From an uncultured Verrucomicrobiota bacterium (lineage in GTDB: Bacteria > Verrucomicrobiota > Verrucomicrobiia > Limisphaerales > CAIYYI01), in assembly GCA_903930345.1 (NCBI GenBank), contig CAIYYI010000636.1:1-57569 (forward strand): a stretch of 57,569 nucleotides of DNA, written 5' to 3'. Each line of letters starts with the position of its first letter. The stretch's first letter is position 1. Both the position numbers and the translations under genes were made by a program. A model generated the notes under the pieces. The model worked only from the letters and a program-made list of their open reading frames with translations, made no database searches and was not told the origin of the DNA. Shown here piece after piece: positions 1 through 7,944 of this stretch.

Positions 1-1325
1 CCATCCGGCGAAAGGGCCAGCGGGGTTGGGATTTGCCCGGCATCCAGCAACACATTGGCGAGAATGGTCCAGAAACGGTTCCCGGCCACCTCGTAACCGG
101 CCAGGTGATAGGCCCCGTTGGTGACGCCCGAACCAAAATAAGGATCGGTGGAATAGAAGGCCACCCGGAGCCCATCCCGGGAGAGCACCGGCTGATACAG
201 CGGACTGCCGTCAGGGGTGTTCAACCGGGTGCGTGCCCCGCTGGGGAGTTCATACAGACAAAATCCCTCCGGCTCCTGCACCAACAGTCGTTGCCCATCG
301 TCGCTCATGGTCAGGGAGCTTTGTATCAGACAGTTGGTGCTGATGACTTGCTCCACCCCATTGCTCGGAAAATGCAGCACGAGGGTACACAAAGGCGAGT
401 TGGAGTCAGTCATTGCCAGGTAGGCCACCAGGTCGGCACGGGGAGTCATCACGGCGTTGGTGCAGCGCAGGAAGCCCGGCAGGATGTTGAGGGTGTTGCT
501 GGTGACCCGATAAACGGTCTGGGGTTGACTCGACAGAACCGGAGCTATGTCCACCAGGAAAAGTCGCCCCGGAGAACGCACCGGATAATTCATCAGGCCT
601 TCATTCCCAATAAACAACACCTTGAACCCGTCTGCAGACAGCCCGCAGACAGCGGGCCTTTCCCCCCGGCTGACGGCTTCGCTTGGGTTGTTGTGAACCA
701 GCGTCCGCGTGTTCAACTGAGTATTCCACCATTCGATGTTGCCATCCGTTCTACCCCCCGTGCAGAAGGCAATGGATTGACCATCAGCAGAAATTCGGGC
801 ATCAATGGCCACAGGCATACCGATCGCAGTGTCGCTGTAGGGAGAAATCACCTGGTTGGTTCGGTTCACCATGTCCCGCAAAAAGAGAACCGGGTTTTGG
901 TCAGTCGCCGGAAATCGATAGGTTATCGTAAAGTTTTTTGCGTCCAGGTTGCGCGCCCGGCTGATAAAGGCAACGTACTGGTTGTTGGAGGAGACGCTGA
1001 GCGAGGTGGACTCCCCATTCCCGCAGGTGCCATTGGTGCTCACGGTGACCAGGGAGGTGGTGTGGGTTTCCAAGTCATGCCGGTAGATATCCAGGCACCC
1101 ATTGAGCTTCGGTTCCGGGGTGAGGTTGGGGGCGGCGCTGACAAAATAGACATAGCGCCCGTCCGGGCTGAACTGCGGGGCAAAGGACGGCCCATTGCCC
1201 GTGGCCCCTTGAACAGCCGGGGCGTTCACCCACTGGGCCGGAAGCCGCCCGGTGTTGGCCTGCGCCCCAGCCACCGTGGCGGTGACCAAAAAAGCAAGGA
1301 AACAACGTGAAAGGAAATTTTTCAT
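1..1325 (-). CDS. Secreted PD40/TolB-like beta-propeller protein (3' end beyond window)
   Basis: The frame is open from the ATG at 1325 to the window edge, giving 441 codons with no stop, so the C-terminus is missing. It begins with a signal peptide (MKNFLSRCFLAFLVTATVAGAQA). Blade-like repeats follow: FAPQFSPDGRYVYFVSA near residue 47, then SVSSNNQYVAF, ISADGQSIAFCTG, LSADGFKVLFIG, SDDGQRLLVQE and LSRDGLRVAFYS. These are the PD40/WD40-like motifs of TolB-type propellers, each blade reading [L/S]SxDGxxVxF. The likely role is protein-protein or ligand binding in the periplasm or outside the cell; no catalytic motif is visible. It starts 12 bases after the stop of a small secreted ORF and may share its transcript. 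A purine patch GGAGATAA lies about 15 bases upstream of the ATG. Confidence 0.85.
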   Translation of the reverse strand, partial: MKNFLSRCFLAFLVTATVAGAQANTGRLPAQWVNAPAVQGATGNGPSFAPQFSPDGRYVYFVSAAPNLTPEPKLNGCLDIYRHDLETHTTSLVTVSTNGTCGNGESTSLSVSSNNQYVAFISRARNLDAKNFTITYRFPATDQNPVLFLRDMVNRTNQVISPYSDTAIGMPVAIDARISADGQSIAFCTGGRTDGNIEWWNTQLNTRTLVHNNPSEAVSRGERPAVCGLSADGFKVLFIGNEGLMNYPVRSPGRLFLVDIAPVLSSQPQTVYRVTSNTLNILPGFLRCTNAVMTPRADLVAYLAMTDSNSPLCTLVLHFPSNGVEQVISTNCLIQSSLTMSDDGQRLLVQEPEGFCLYELPSGARTRLNTPDGSPLYQPVLSRDGLRVAFYSTDPYFGSGVTNGAYHLAGYEVAGNRFWTILANVLLDAGQIPTPLALSPD

Positions 1326-1337
1326 GGGCAGTTCTTT

Positions 1338-1529
1338 TTATCTCCGTGTCGGATGAAAATACCGATCCGTTTCGTTGGTGGTCATGCGCCAGGCTTTGGC
1401 GGCGGAGACGCCCTCCACGTGGGCGGGAACATTGACCAGGCGGGCGGATAGCAAGGCGTTGCTCTGCGCCCATCCCGTGAACACAGAAAAGCCCCATGCC
1501 ATTAACCAGCTGAACAACACCTTGCTCAT
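1338..1529 (-). CDS. Small secreted protein, unknown function
   Basis: A 63-residue ORF starting at ATG 1529 and ending TAA at 1338, just upstream of the PD40 gene in the same direction. Residues 1-22 (MSKVLFSWLMAWGFSVFTGWAQ) look like a signal peptide ending in a usable cleavage site. The remaining 41 residues are polar with no recognised motif. The signal peptide and the 12-base gap to the next gene favour a real coding gene, perhaps the first gene of a two-gene transcript. It could also be a remnant N-terminus of a longer secreted protein. I do not recognise the family. Confidence 0.5.
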   Translation of the reverse strand: MSKVLFSWLMAWGFSVFTGWAQSNALLSARLVNVPAHVEGVSAAKAWRMTTNETDRYFHPTRR

Positions 1530-1646
1530 GTGAATAGGAAACTGATTACAGTATTCCGCCAGGAATTCAACAGGAATCTCTGAGGAATCCCTGAGCCCTG
1601 AGCCAGGGTAAATCTGAAGGAGGGGAATACCGGGCCGAGACGAACC

Positions 1647-1919
1647 CTATTTCGCCCGGTGCGGACGCACGGGGCGTCGTTGAGGCAGTTGGGGCCGGGC
1701 CGTGGCCGGAGGCGGGGCGACCGCTTTGGCAGCCTCCGGGTCCAGCAGGGTGGCCTGCTTCAGCAGGTTGCAGAATTCCTTCTTGGTGGCCTGGTGATGG
1801 GTCCCCTCCTCCATGGGCAGGTCCTTCCCCATCTTGTAGCCCACCGCCAACCGCTCCAGGGTGACGATGCGGATGAACTTTTTATCGAGCTTCCAGACTT
1901 GGCCTTGTCGCAGCTTCAT
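1647..1919 (-). CDS. Small conserved-type hypothetical protein (90 aa)
   Basis: The frame is open further upstream, but the start at ATG 1919 (MKLRQGQVWKLDKKFIRIV) gives a compact protein; an alternative in-frame ATG lies four codons earlier at 1931. The body is a short beta-rich domain (QVWKLDKKFIRIVTLERLAVGYK) followed by EGTHHQATKKEFCNLLKQATLL and a proline/arginine-rich tail (PPPATARPQLPQRRPVRPHRAK) that looks disordered and basic. There is no signal peptide, so it is probably cytoplasmic. The basic tail could bind nucleic acid, but that is a guess. It is divergent from the downstream glycosidase gene at 2104. Confidence 0.55.
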   Translation of the reverse strand: MKLRQGQVWKLDKKFIRIVTLERLAVGYKMGKDLPMEEGTHHQATKKEFCNLLKQATLLDPEAAKAVAPPPATARPQLPQRRPVRPHRAK

Positions 1920-2103
1920 GGCCGCCACCATAGCCTTTGGACGGGGAATGGCCAGCCTGAAGTGGGGAACCGGGCGAAACTTCCCGGCCCGGAAGCGAAC
2001 TTTGGACTTTAATTGGTTGCCTGTTGGGGTGGCAGCGGCTATCAATTTTTCGCGAGCATGACCGGTCCACAACCATCCGGCATGATCGCACCGGCACGCA
2101 ATC

Positions 2104-3648
2104 ATGAATTCACCGATCCACATGGCCATGGCAACCATGGCCGCAGTGCTGGTCACGGCCAAGGCGACGGCTGACGATCCACCCGGCGAACGCTGGCCGG
2201 CGGAAAAAGCCTGGCAATGGCACCGCTCCCAGCCCTGGCTGGCCGGCTGCAATTTCCTGCCCAGCACGGCGGTCAATGATGTCGAGATGTGGCAGCCGGA
2301 CACCTTTGATCTGCCCACCGTGGAGCGCGAGTTGGGCTGGGCGCGGAACCTTGGCTTCAACACGGTCCGCGTGTTTCTGAACTACGTGGTCTGGGAAGCG
2401 GATGCGGACGGGTTGCGTCAGCGGTTCCAAACCTTCCTCGCCACCGCCGACAAGCTTGGCCTTCGCACGATGCCGGTCCTGTTTGATGATTGCAACTTCG
2501 CCGGGCGCGTCGCCGCCAGCGGGCCGCAGCCCAACCCGGCCCCCGGCATCCACAACAGCCAGTGGGTTTCCAGCCCGCCGCCCAAGATGGTTGATGACCG
2601 GGCCGCCTGGCCGGGCCTGGAGCGCTATGTGAAGGACTTCGTCCGTGCCTTTGGCCAGGACCGGCGGGTGTTGGTCTGGGACCTCTATAATGAACCAGGC
2701 AACGGCACGGGGGAGCGGAGCCGTCCGCTCGTGGAGGCGGCTTTCGCCTGGGCGCGGGAGATGAAGCCGCTCCAACCGCTGACCGTTGGGGTCTGGGCGG
2801 ATTTCAACAGCCATTTCTCCCGCCAGATGATGGAGTTGTCCGACATTGTCTCCTTCCACGCTTACGATGGGTTGGACGGCCTCAAGACAAAGGTGAAGAC
2901 CTGCGGCGAATTCCGCCGCCCCCTGCTTTGCACGGAGTGGCTGGCGCGCGGCGCCGGCAGCCGCTTTGAATCACACCTGCCCTTTTTCAAGGAAAACCGG
3001 ATCGGCTGCTACAACTGGGGCCTGGCGGCGGGCCGGACACAGACGTATTACCCCTGGGGATCCCCCAAGGACGCGCCCGAACCGAAACTGTGGCACCACG
3101 ACATCTTCCGTGCCAATGGCGCGCCATTCAAGGCTCGCGAGGTGCAGTTCATCAGGGTCACCACCGGCCAGCTCTCCGCCAATGATTCGTCCCGGCGAAG
3201 AATGCTGGTGCCGACGGCGGAAAAATTCCCGGTGGCCTGGCGCTACACCCTGGAAAAACCGGCGGGCGACTGGTTCAAACCGGGCTTCGACGACAGCCGT
3301 TGGAAAAAAGGGGCGGCCCCCTTTGGGAAAAAGGATTCCGCAATCGCCCGCCATCCCAACACCGCGTGGTTCGGCTCCGATCTCTGGCTCCGCCGCGAAT
3401 TTGAGCTGCCGAGCGGGCCATACACCAGCCTGGAACTGCTCATGCACTATGACGAGGATGCCGTGGTTTACCTGAACGGCGTCCTGGCGGTCAAGGCCGG
3501 CGGTTATAGCGCCAGCTACGAGTGCTTTGACATTGCCCCGGAGGCCCTGGCGGCCTTGAGACCGGGGAAAAACGTCTTTGCCGTGCATTGCTGCCAAACC
3601 ATCGGAGGACAGTACCTGGATTTGGGTCTGGAGGGGAGCGCTCCTTAA
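2104..3648 (+). CDS. Clan GH-A glycoside hydrolase (GH5-like) with C-terminal beta-sandwich module
   Basis: A 514-residue secreted enzyme. After a short N-terminal export-like segment (residues 1-25) comes a TIM-barrel resembling the cellulase-superfamily proteins often labelled 1,4-beta-xylanase: PWLAGCNFLPSTAVNDVEMWQ, then GFNTVRVFLNYVVW. The acid/base candidate is E197 in WDLYNEPGN and the nucleophile candidate is E278 in LLCTEWLA, the two Glu positions expected after strands 4 and 7 of clan GH-A. Residues about 375-514 form a separate beta-sandwich (WRYTLEKP, FDDSRWKKGAAPFG, LWLRREFELP, VVYLNGVLAVK) that also occurs in the large secreted proteins further along this window. Substrate cannot be read from sequence; context suggests a plant or algal beta-glycan. 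No clear Shine-Dalgarno sequence supports the start. Confidence 0.82.
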   Translation: MNSPIHMAMATMAAVLVTAKATADDPPGERWPAEKAWQWHRSQPWLAGCNFLPSTAVNDVEMWQPDTFDLPTVERELGWARNLGFNTVRVFLNYVVWEADADGLRQRFQTFLATADKLGLRTMPVLFDDCNFAGRVAASGPQPNPAPGIHNSQWVSSPPPKMVDDRAAWPGLERYVKDFVRAFGQDRRVLVWDLYNEPGNGTGERSRPLVEAAFAWAREMKPLQPLTVGVWADFNSHFSRQMMELSDIVSFHAYDGLDGLKTKVKTCGEFRRPLLCTEWLARGAGSRFESHLPFFKENRIGCYNWGLAAGRTQTYYPWGSPKDAPEPKLWHHDIFRANGAPFKAREVQFIRVTTGQLSANDSSRRRMLVPTAEKFPVAWRYTLEKPAGDWFKPGFDDSRWKKGAAPFGKKDSAIARHPNTAWFGSDLWLRREFELPSGPYTSLELLMHYDEDAVVYLNGVLAVKAGGYSASYECFDIAPEALAALRPGKNVFAVHCCQTIGGQYLDLGLEGSAP

Positions 3649-3773
3649 ACCATGCCACAGGCGGGCTGCGGGGTCAGGAATCCCGGCGGCCCCGCACCTC
3701 ACCAGGGAGTCCGTGGTTTGGTGACGCACAATGGTCTTCCAGCAATGGGTGCCACGCGGTAGATTCCCGGGCC

Positions 3774-4727
3774 ATGATATTGTGCATTGGAACCACCCCG
3801 GCCGCCCAGCGGACCATGGTTTTTCGCCGCCTTGAACGGGAGGCGGTCAACCGGGCCATCCTCACGGTGGATGGGGCGGCGGGCAAAGCGGTCAACGTGG
3901 GCAAAGTTTTGCATGTCTTGGGGGAGCAACCGCTGGTGCTGGGCTTTCTGGGGGGACTGCGGGGCGAGGAGGTGCGGGGCATTCTGGCGCGGGAAGGTGT
4001 TCCGGCAGAGTTTGTTCCGGTGCAAAACACCACCCGCCAATGCATCACCCTGGTGGATGAAACCACTGGCGAGGTCACCGAATTGGTGGAGGAAGGACGT
4101 CCGGTGGAGCCCGAGGCGGCAGTCCAATTCCGGGCTTTGATCCAAAACCGTTTGCCGGGGGCACGGGCGGTGGTGATGTCCGGAACCATCGCCAGCGGGG
4201 TGGCTCCGGGGCTTTACGCGGAGGTCATCCGGCTGGCCCACCAGGAGGGGGTGTTCTCGGTGGTGGATGCCCAGGGGACGGCGTTGCAGTTAGCCCTGGA
4301 GGCGCAGCCCGGCCTGGTGAAACCCAACCGGAAAGAGCTGGAGACCACGCTGCAGCGTCCCGTGCCGGATGACGCCGCCCTCCATGCCGCCATGCGGGAG
4401 TTGCTGGCCCGGGGCAGCGAGCGGGTGGTGGTCACCGCGGGCCAGGCACCCGCCTGGGCGGCGGATGGCCGCCATTGGTGGCGCATCACCGCCCCCATCG
4501 TGCCCGCTCTGAATCCCATCGGGTCCGGGGATGCCTTCACCGCTGCCGTCGTCGCGCGCCTGGTGGCGGGGGATGACCTGGGGGAGGCCTGCCGCTGGGG
4601 TGCCGCCGCCGGGGCGGCCAATGCCCTCACCCATCTCTCCGGCGAAGTGCGCCGGGTGGACGTCGAACGGCTCCTGCCCCTGGCCACCGCCGAGCGCACC
4701 GCGCCTTTTGTCAAGGGGTTTTGCTGA
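3774..4727 (+). CDS. PfkB-family sugar kinase, 1-phosphofructokinase/tagatose-6-phosphate kinase-like
   Basis: A 317-residue cytosolic ribokinase-fold kinase. The start at ATG 3774 (MILCIGTTPAAQRTMVF) is chosen because the open frame upstream overlaps the preceding gene and is not protein-like. Diagnostic segments are GKAVNVGKVLHVLG (residues 37-50, substrate site), VKPNRKELE (182-190) and the PfkB signature NPIGSGDAFTAAVVARL (247-263) with catalytic base D253. The family phosphorylates fructose-1-P or tagatose-6-P, or related sugar phosphates, with ATP. In a galactan-degrading locus a tagatose-6-P role is attractive but unproven. It follows the GH5-like gene by 125 bases on the same strand. 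Confidence 0.87.
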   Translation: MILCIGTTPAAQRTMVFRRLEREAVNRAILTVDGAAGKAVNVGKVLHVLGEQPLVLGFLGGLRGEEVRGILAREGVPAEFVPVQNTTRQCITLVDETTGEVTELVEEGRPVEPEAAVQFRALIQNRLPGARAVVMSGTIASGVAPGLYAEVIRLAHQEGVFSVVDAQGTALQLALEAQPGLVKPNRKELETTLQRPVPDDAALHAAMRELLARGSERVVVTAGQAPAWAADGRHWWRITAPIVPALNPIGSGDAFTAAVVARLVAGDDLGEACRWGAAAGAANALTHLSGEVRRVDVERLLPLATAERTAPFVKGFC

Positions 4728-4768
4728 TTTCACCCCGGCCAGGCGCGTGTGATTTTTCCCCTCCGGGG

Positions 4769-4796
4769 TTGACGTTCCGGGCGATTGCGCTAGTTG
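4769..4796 (+). promoter_or_regulatory. Predicted promoter for a leaderless transcript of the M16 operon
   Basis: TTGACG at 4769-4774, a 16-base spacer and TAGTTG at 4791-4796. The GTG at 4803 begins 7 bases after the end of the -10 box, which is where transcription would start. Four other genes in the window show nearly the same layout. Confidence 0.6.
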
Positions 4797-4802
4797 TTAA
4801 GC

Positions 4803-6368
4803 GTGACTCGCACGACATCTTTTTCAGCCTGGCAATGGCTCGCGATGGGGGCACTCAGTGCCGCCCTCTCCGCCGGGGCACAGCAGCTCCCGGTGATCGA
4901 AACCAATCTGCCCAACGGGCTGCGGATTCTGATGGTGGAACGTCGGGATGAACCGGTGGTCTCCGGCGGCTGGGTGGCCCATGTGGGCAGCGTGAATGAG
5001 AAGCCCGGCATGACGGGCATCGCCCACCTGTTCGAGCACATGATGTTCAAGGGCACCCCCACCCTCGGCACCAGGAATTACCGGCAGGATCAGAAAATCA
5101 TCGCCGAGCAGGAACTCGTGCGCAACGACATGCGCGCCGAGGAGGCCCGCCTGCGCGCCCTCTGGCGTCAGGGCCAGATTGATGACTGGCAGAAGCCCGA
5201 GAACAAAACCCCGCGCTGGAAGGAGCTGGAAAAGCGCTTCCAGGATCTGATCAAGCAGCAGCGGGATCTGCTGGTGAAAAACGAGTTTGACCGCATCTAC
5301 ACCACCGCCGGGGCCTCCGGCATGAATGCCTTCACGGCGGAGGATCTCACCGCGTACTTCATCACGGTGCCGGCGAACAAGCTGGAGCTGTGGATGTGGA
5401 TGGAGTCCGAACGGCTCTTCCGCCCGGTATTCCGCGAGTTCTACGCCGAGCGCGACGTGGTTTACGAGGAGCGGCGCCTGCGGGTGGAATCCACGCCGCT
5501 GGGGCAGTTCGAGGAGACTTTCAACAGCATGTTCTGGGAGGCGCACCCCTACAGTTGGCCGGTGATCGGCTGGGCCTCCGATGTGCCTGCCATCACCAAG
5601 GCGCAGGCGGACGAATTCTACAACACCTTCTATGCGCCCAACAATGTGACGGTGATACTGGTTGGGGATTTTAATGCCCCGCAGGCGCTCCAGTTGGCCG
5701 CCCGGTATTTCGGGCGCATCCCGCGCGGCCAGCGCCCGGTGCCGGAAGTGGTGACCCTCGAACCCAAACAACCGGCGGAAAAACGGATGTACGCGGAGGC
5801 GGACACCAATCCCCAGGTGGACATCCTCTGGCACACGGTGCCGTTCCAGCATGCGGATTCCTACCCGCTCGACGTGCTGGCCCAGGTGCTGTCAGACCGC
5901 ACCGGACGCCTCTACAAGGGGCTCGTGCTGGGATCCCGGGTCGCCACGCAGGCCAAGGCCACCCAGGAGTCGCGCAAATGGGCCGGCTTTTTCAACATCA
6001 GCGGGGAGGCTGCCGCCGGCAAAAAACCGCAGGAGGTGGAGACCGCCGTTTTGCAGGAGCTGGAACGTTTGCAGCAGGAGGAGGTGCCCAGTCTCGAATT
6101 GCAGAAGGTGAAAAACAATTTCGCCGCATACGAGTACCGCAAGCTCGTCGGCAATTTCCAGATCCTGCTCCAGTTGATGATCTATGACGGCCTCGGCAAT
6201 TGGCGCGAGGTGAACGAGGCGGGGGCCCGGTACCAGGCAGTCACGGCGGCGGATGTCCGCCGGGTGGCGAAAAAATACTTCACGCGGGAAAACCGGGCGG
6301 TGGCCATTTATGAGCGCAAGGTGGCGGACGCCGCCTCGGCCAAAGCCAGCGCGCCTTCCGCCCAATGA
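4803..6368 (+). CDS. M16-family zinc metallopeptidase, catalytic member
   Basis: About 521 residues from GTG 4803; the frame also allows a TTG start three codons earlier. GTG 4803 is preferred because it sits at the predicted transcription start. A signal peptide (about residues 1-25, ending SAGAQQ) exports the protein. The inverted zinc motif HxxEH is H75-L-F-E78-H79 in GIAHLFEHMMFKGT. The third ligand, in YEERRLRVE near residue 221, is much farther away than the usual about 75 residues, because a charged helical, coiled-coil-like insert (EQELVRNDMRAEEARLRALW onward, about 65 residues) separates them. A second M16 domain follows. It overlaps the next gene by ATGA, so the two proteins are probably made together as an active/inactive M16 pair. 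Confidence 0.9.
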   Translation: MTRTTSFSAWQWLAMGALSAALSAGAQQLPVIETNLPNGLRILMVERRDEPVVSGGWVAHVGSVNEKPGMTGIAHLFEHMMFKGTPTLGTRNYRQDQKIIAEQELVRNDMRAEEARLRALWRQGQIDDWQKPENKTPRWKELEKRFQDLIKQQRDLLVKNEFDRIYTTAGASGMNAFTAEDLTAYFITVPANKLELWMWMESERLFRPVFREFYAERDVVYEERRLRVESTPLGQFEETFNSMFWEAHPYSWPVIGWASDVPAITKAQADEFYNTFYAPNNVTVILVGDFNAPQALQLAARYFGRIPRGQRPVPEVVTLEPKQPAEKRMYAEADTNPQVDILWHTVPFQHADSYPLDVLAQVLSDRTGRLYKGLVLGSRVATQAKATQESRKWAGFFNISGEAAAGKKPQEVETAVLQELERLQQEEVPSLELQKVKNNFAAYEYRKLVGNFQILLQLMIYDGLGNWREVNEAGARYQAVTAADVRRVAKKYFTRENRAVAIYERKVADAASAKASAPSAQ

Positions 6369-7921
6369 GGTTTGAATTCCATTTTCATCGCATGAACTTT
6401 TCAAAGGTTTCCTCAATTTGGTTCACCAGCGCCCGACTGGCGCTCGGTGGTCTGGCGGTGGTGCTGCTGGGGGCGGGCGCGGGGCGCGTTGGCGCGGCCG
6501 CCATCCCGGATCGCCCGGAAAAACTGCGCTACCCGGCCCTGGCCTACGAACCGCCCAATGCGGCGGAATACCGGGTGGCTTTGAAGTCCGGCCCAGTGGC
6601 CTACGTGGTGCCGGACAAGGAACTGCCCCTGGTGAATATTTCCATCCTGATCCGGGCGGGAGACTACCTGACGCCGGTCGGCCGGGAAGGTCTGCCGGGC
6701 ATGGTGGGCTATCTGCTGGCCCGCGGCGGCACCCAGTCCAAAACGGCCGAGGAGATGGAGGAGAAGCTGGCCTTCCTCGCGGCGAATCTCAATTCCCGCG
6801 TGGCGGACACCCAGGGCAATGTCTCCCTGAATCTGCTGGCCAAGGATTTGGACGAGGGATTGGCGCTGCTGCGCGAGGTGCTGTCCACCCCCCGGTTTCA
6901 GGAGGATAAAATCACCCTGTTCAAACAGCAGTCCTTGCAGGGCATGAAGCGGCGCAATGATGAGACCCAGGATATTGAGCGCCGCGAACTCGGCTTCCTG
7001 GCGCTGGGAGAGGGTTTCTGGGCCAACCGCCACACCACGGCGGCCTCGGTGGAATCCATCACCCGCGACGAACTGCAGGCGTTTCACCGCCGCTGGTTTC
7101 ATCCCGCCAACTTTGTGGTGGCCGTGAGCGGGGATTTTGACCGGGAACAAATGGTGGCGAAGTTGGAACGGCTGTTTGCCACCTGGCCGCAAACCGGTGA
7201 CCCGGCGCCGGCCATTCCCGCTGATCCGCTGATCGCCAAGCCGGGGGCCTACGTGGTGAACAAGGCGGTCAACCAGGGGCGGGTGGTGCTGATGCTGCCG
7301 GGCATCCGGCGGGACAACCCGGACCTGCACGCCATCATGGTGATGAATCACATCCTGGGCGGGGGCGGCTTCACCTCCCGCATCATGAACCGGGTGCGGT
7401 CGGATGAGGGACTGGCCTACTCGGCATCCTCCAGTTTTCCCGGGGGCGTTTATTATCCGGCGAACTTTACGTCCGCCTTCCAGACCAAGTCCCGCACGGT
7501 CGCTTATGCAACCTCCATTGTGATGGAGGAGATCCGGCGCATCGTCAACGAGCCGGTTTCCCCCGCAGAGCTGGAGACCGCCCGCCAGTCATTTGTGGAG
7601 ACGCTGCCCCGGCAGTTCGCCACCAAAGCCCAGGTGGCGGGCATCTTCGCCCAGGAGGAGTTCACCGGACGCTTCGCCCGCGATCCCGATTTCTTCCGCC
7701 AATTCCGGGCGCGCATCCAGGCGGTGACCGTGGCGGAGGTGCAACGGGTGGCGCGCACCTACCTGACGCTGGACAAGCTGGTCCTGCTGGTGGTGGGCGA
7801 AAAGGAGGAGATGCTCAAAGGCCATCCCAACCACGCCGTCGCCCTGTTGGACCTGGTGAAGGGAGGCCTCACGGACGTGCCCCTGCGGGACCCGCTCACC
7901 ATGAAGCCGTTGCCGAAATGA
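6365..7921 (+). CDS. M16-family peptidase-like protein, non-catalytic partner
   Basis: Up to 518 residues. It overlaps the previous stop by ATGA at 6365; ATG 6392 (MNFSKVSSIWFTSARLAL) is an alternative start giving a cleaner signal peptide. The M16 fold is clear: LPLVNISILIRAGDYLTPVGREGLPGMVGYLLARGGT aligns with the zinc-site region, but the HxxEH residues are absent (LPGMVGYLL instead). The C-terminal half keeps the R/Y substrate-binding region typical of the second subunit (RVRSDEGLAYSASSSF). Inactive partner subunits of this kind complete the peptidase chamber in two-gene M16B systems. Probable location is the periplasm, working with the upstream zinc subunit. Confidence 0.88.
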   Translation: MRFEFHFHRMNFSKVSSIWFTSARLALGGLAVVLLGAGAGRVGAAAIPDRPEKLRYPALAYEPPNAAEYRVALKSGPVAYVVPDKELPLVNISILIRAGDYLTPVGREGLPGMVGYLLARGGTQSKTAEEMEEKLAFLAANLNSRVADTQGNVSLNLLAKDLDEGLALLREVLSTPRFQEDKITLFKQQSLQGMKRRNDETQDIERRELGFLALGEGFWANRHTTAASVESITRDELQAFHRRWFHPANFVVAVSGDFDREQMVAKLERLFATWPQTGDPAPAIPADPLIAKPGAYVVNKAVNQGRVVLMLPGIRRDNPDLHAIMVMNHILGGGGFTSRIMNRVRSDEGLAYSASSSFPGGVYYPANFTSAFQTKSRTVAYATSIVMEEIRRIVNEPVSPAELETARQSFVETLPRQFATKAQVAGIFAQEEFTGRFARDPDFFRQFRARIQAVTVAEVQRVARTYLTLDKLVLLVVGEKEEMLKGHPNHAVALLDLVKGGLTDVPLRDPLTMKPLPK

Positions 7922-7944
7922 TGGCTGCCGGAGTGCTTCCAGGT

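Noticed and set aside
33..1310. A 425-codon plus-strand open frame at the window start
   Set aside because: It is antisense to the PD40 gene, which is open to the window edge and shows a signal peptide and repeated SxDGxxVxF motifs.
3588..3773. N-terminal extension of the PfkB kinase
   Set aside because: The 62 codons overlap the GH5-like gene and lack any fold; kinase homology starts at the ATG at 3774.
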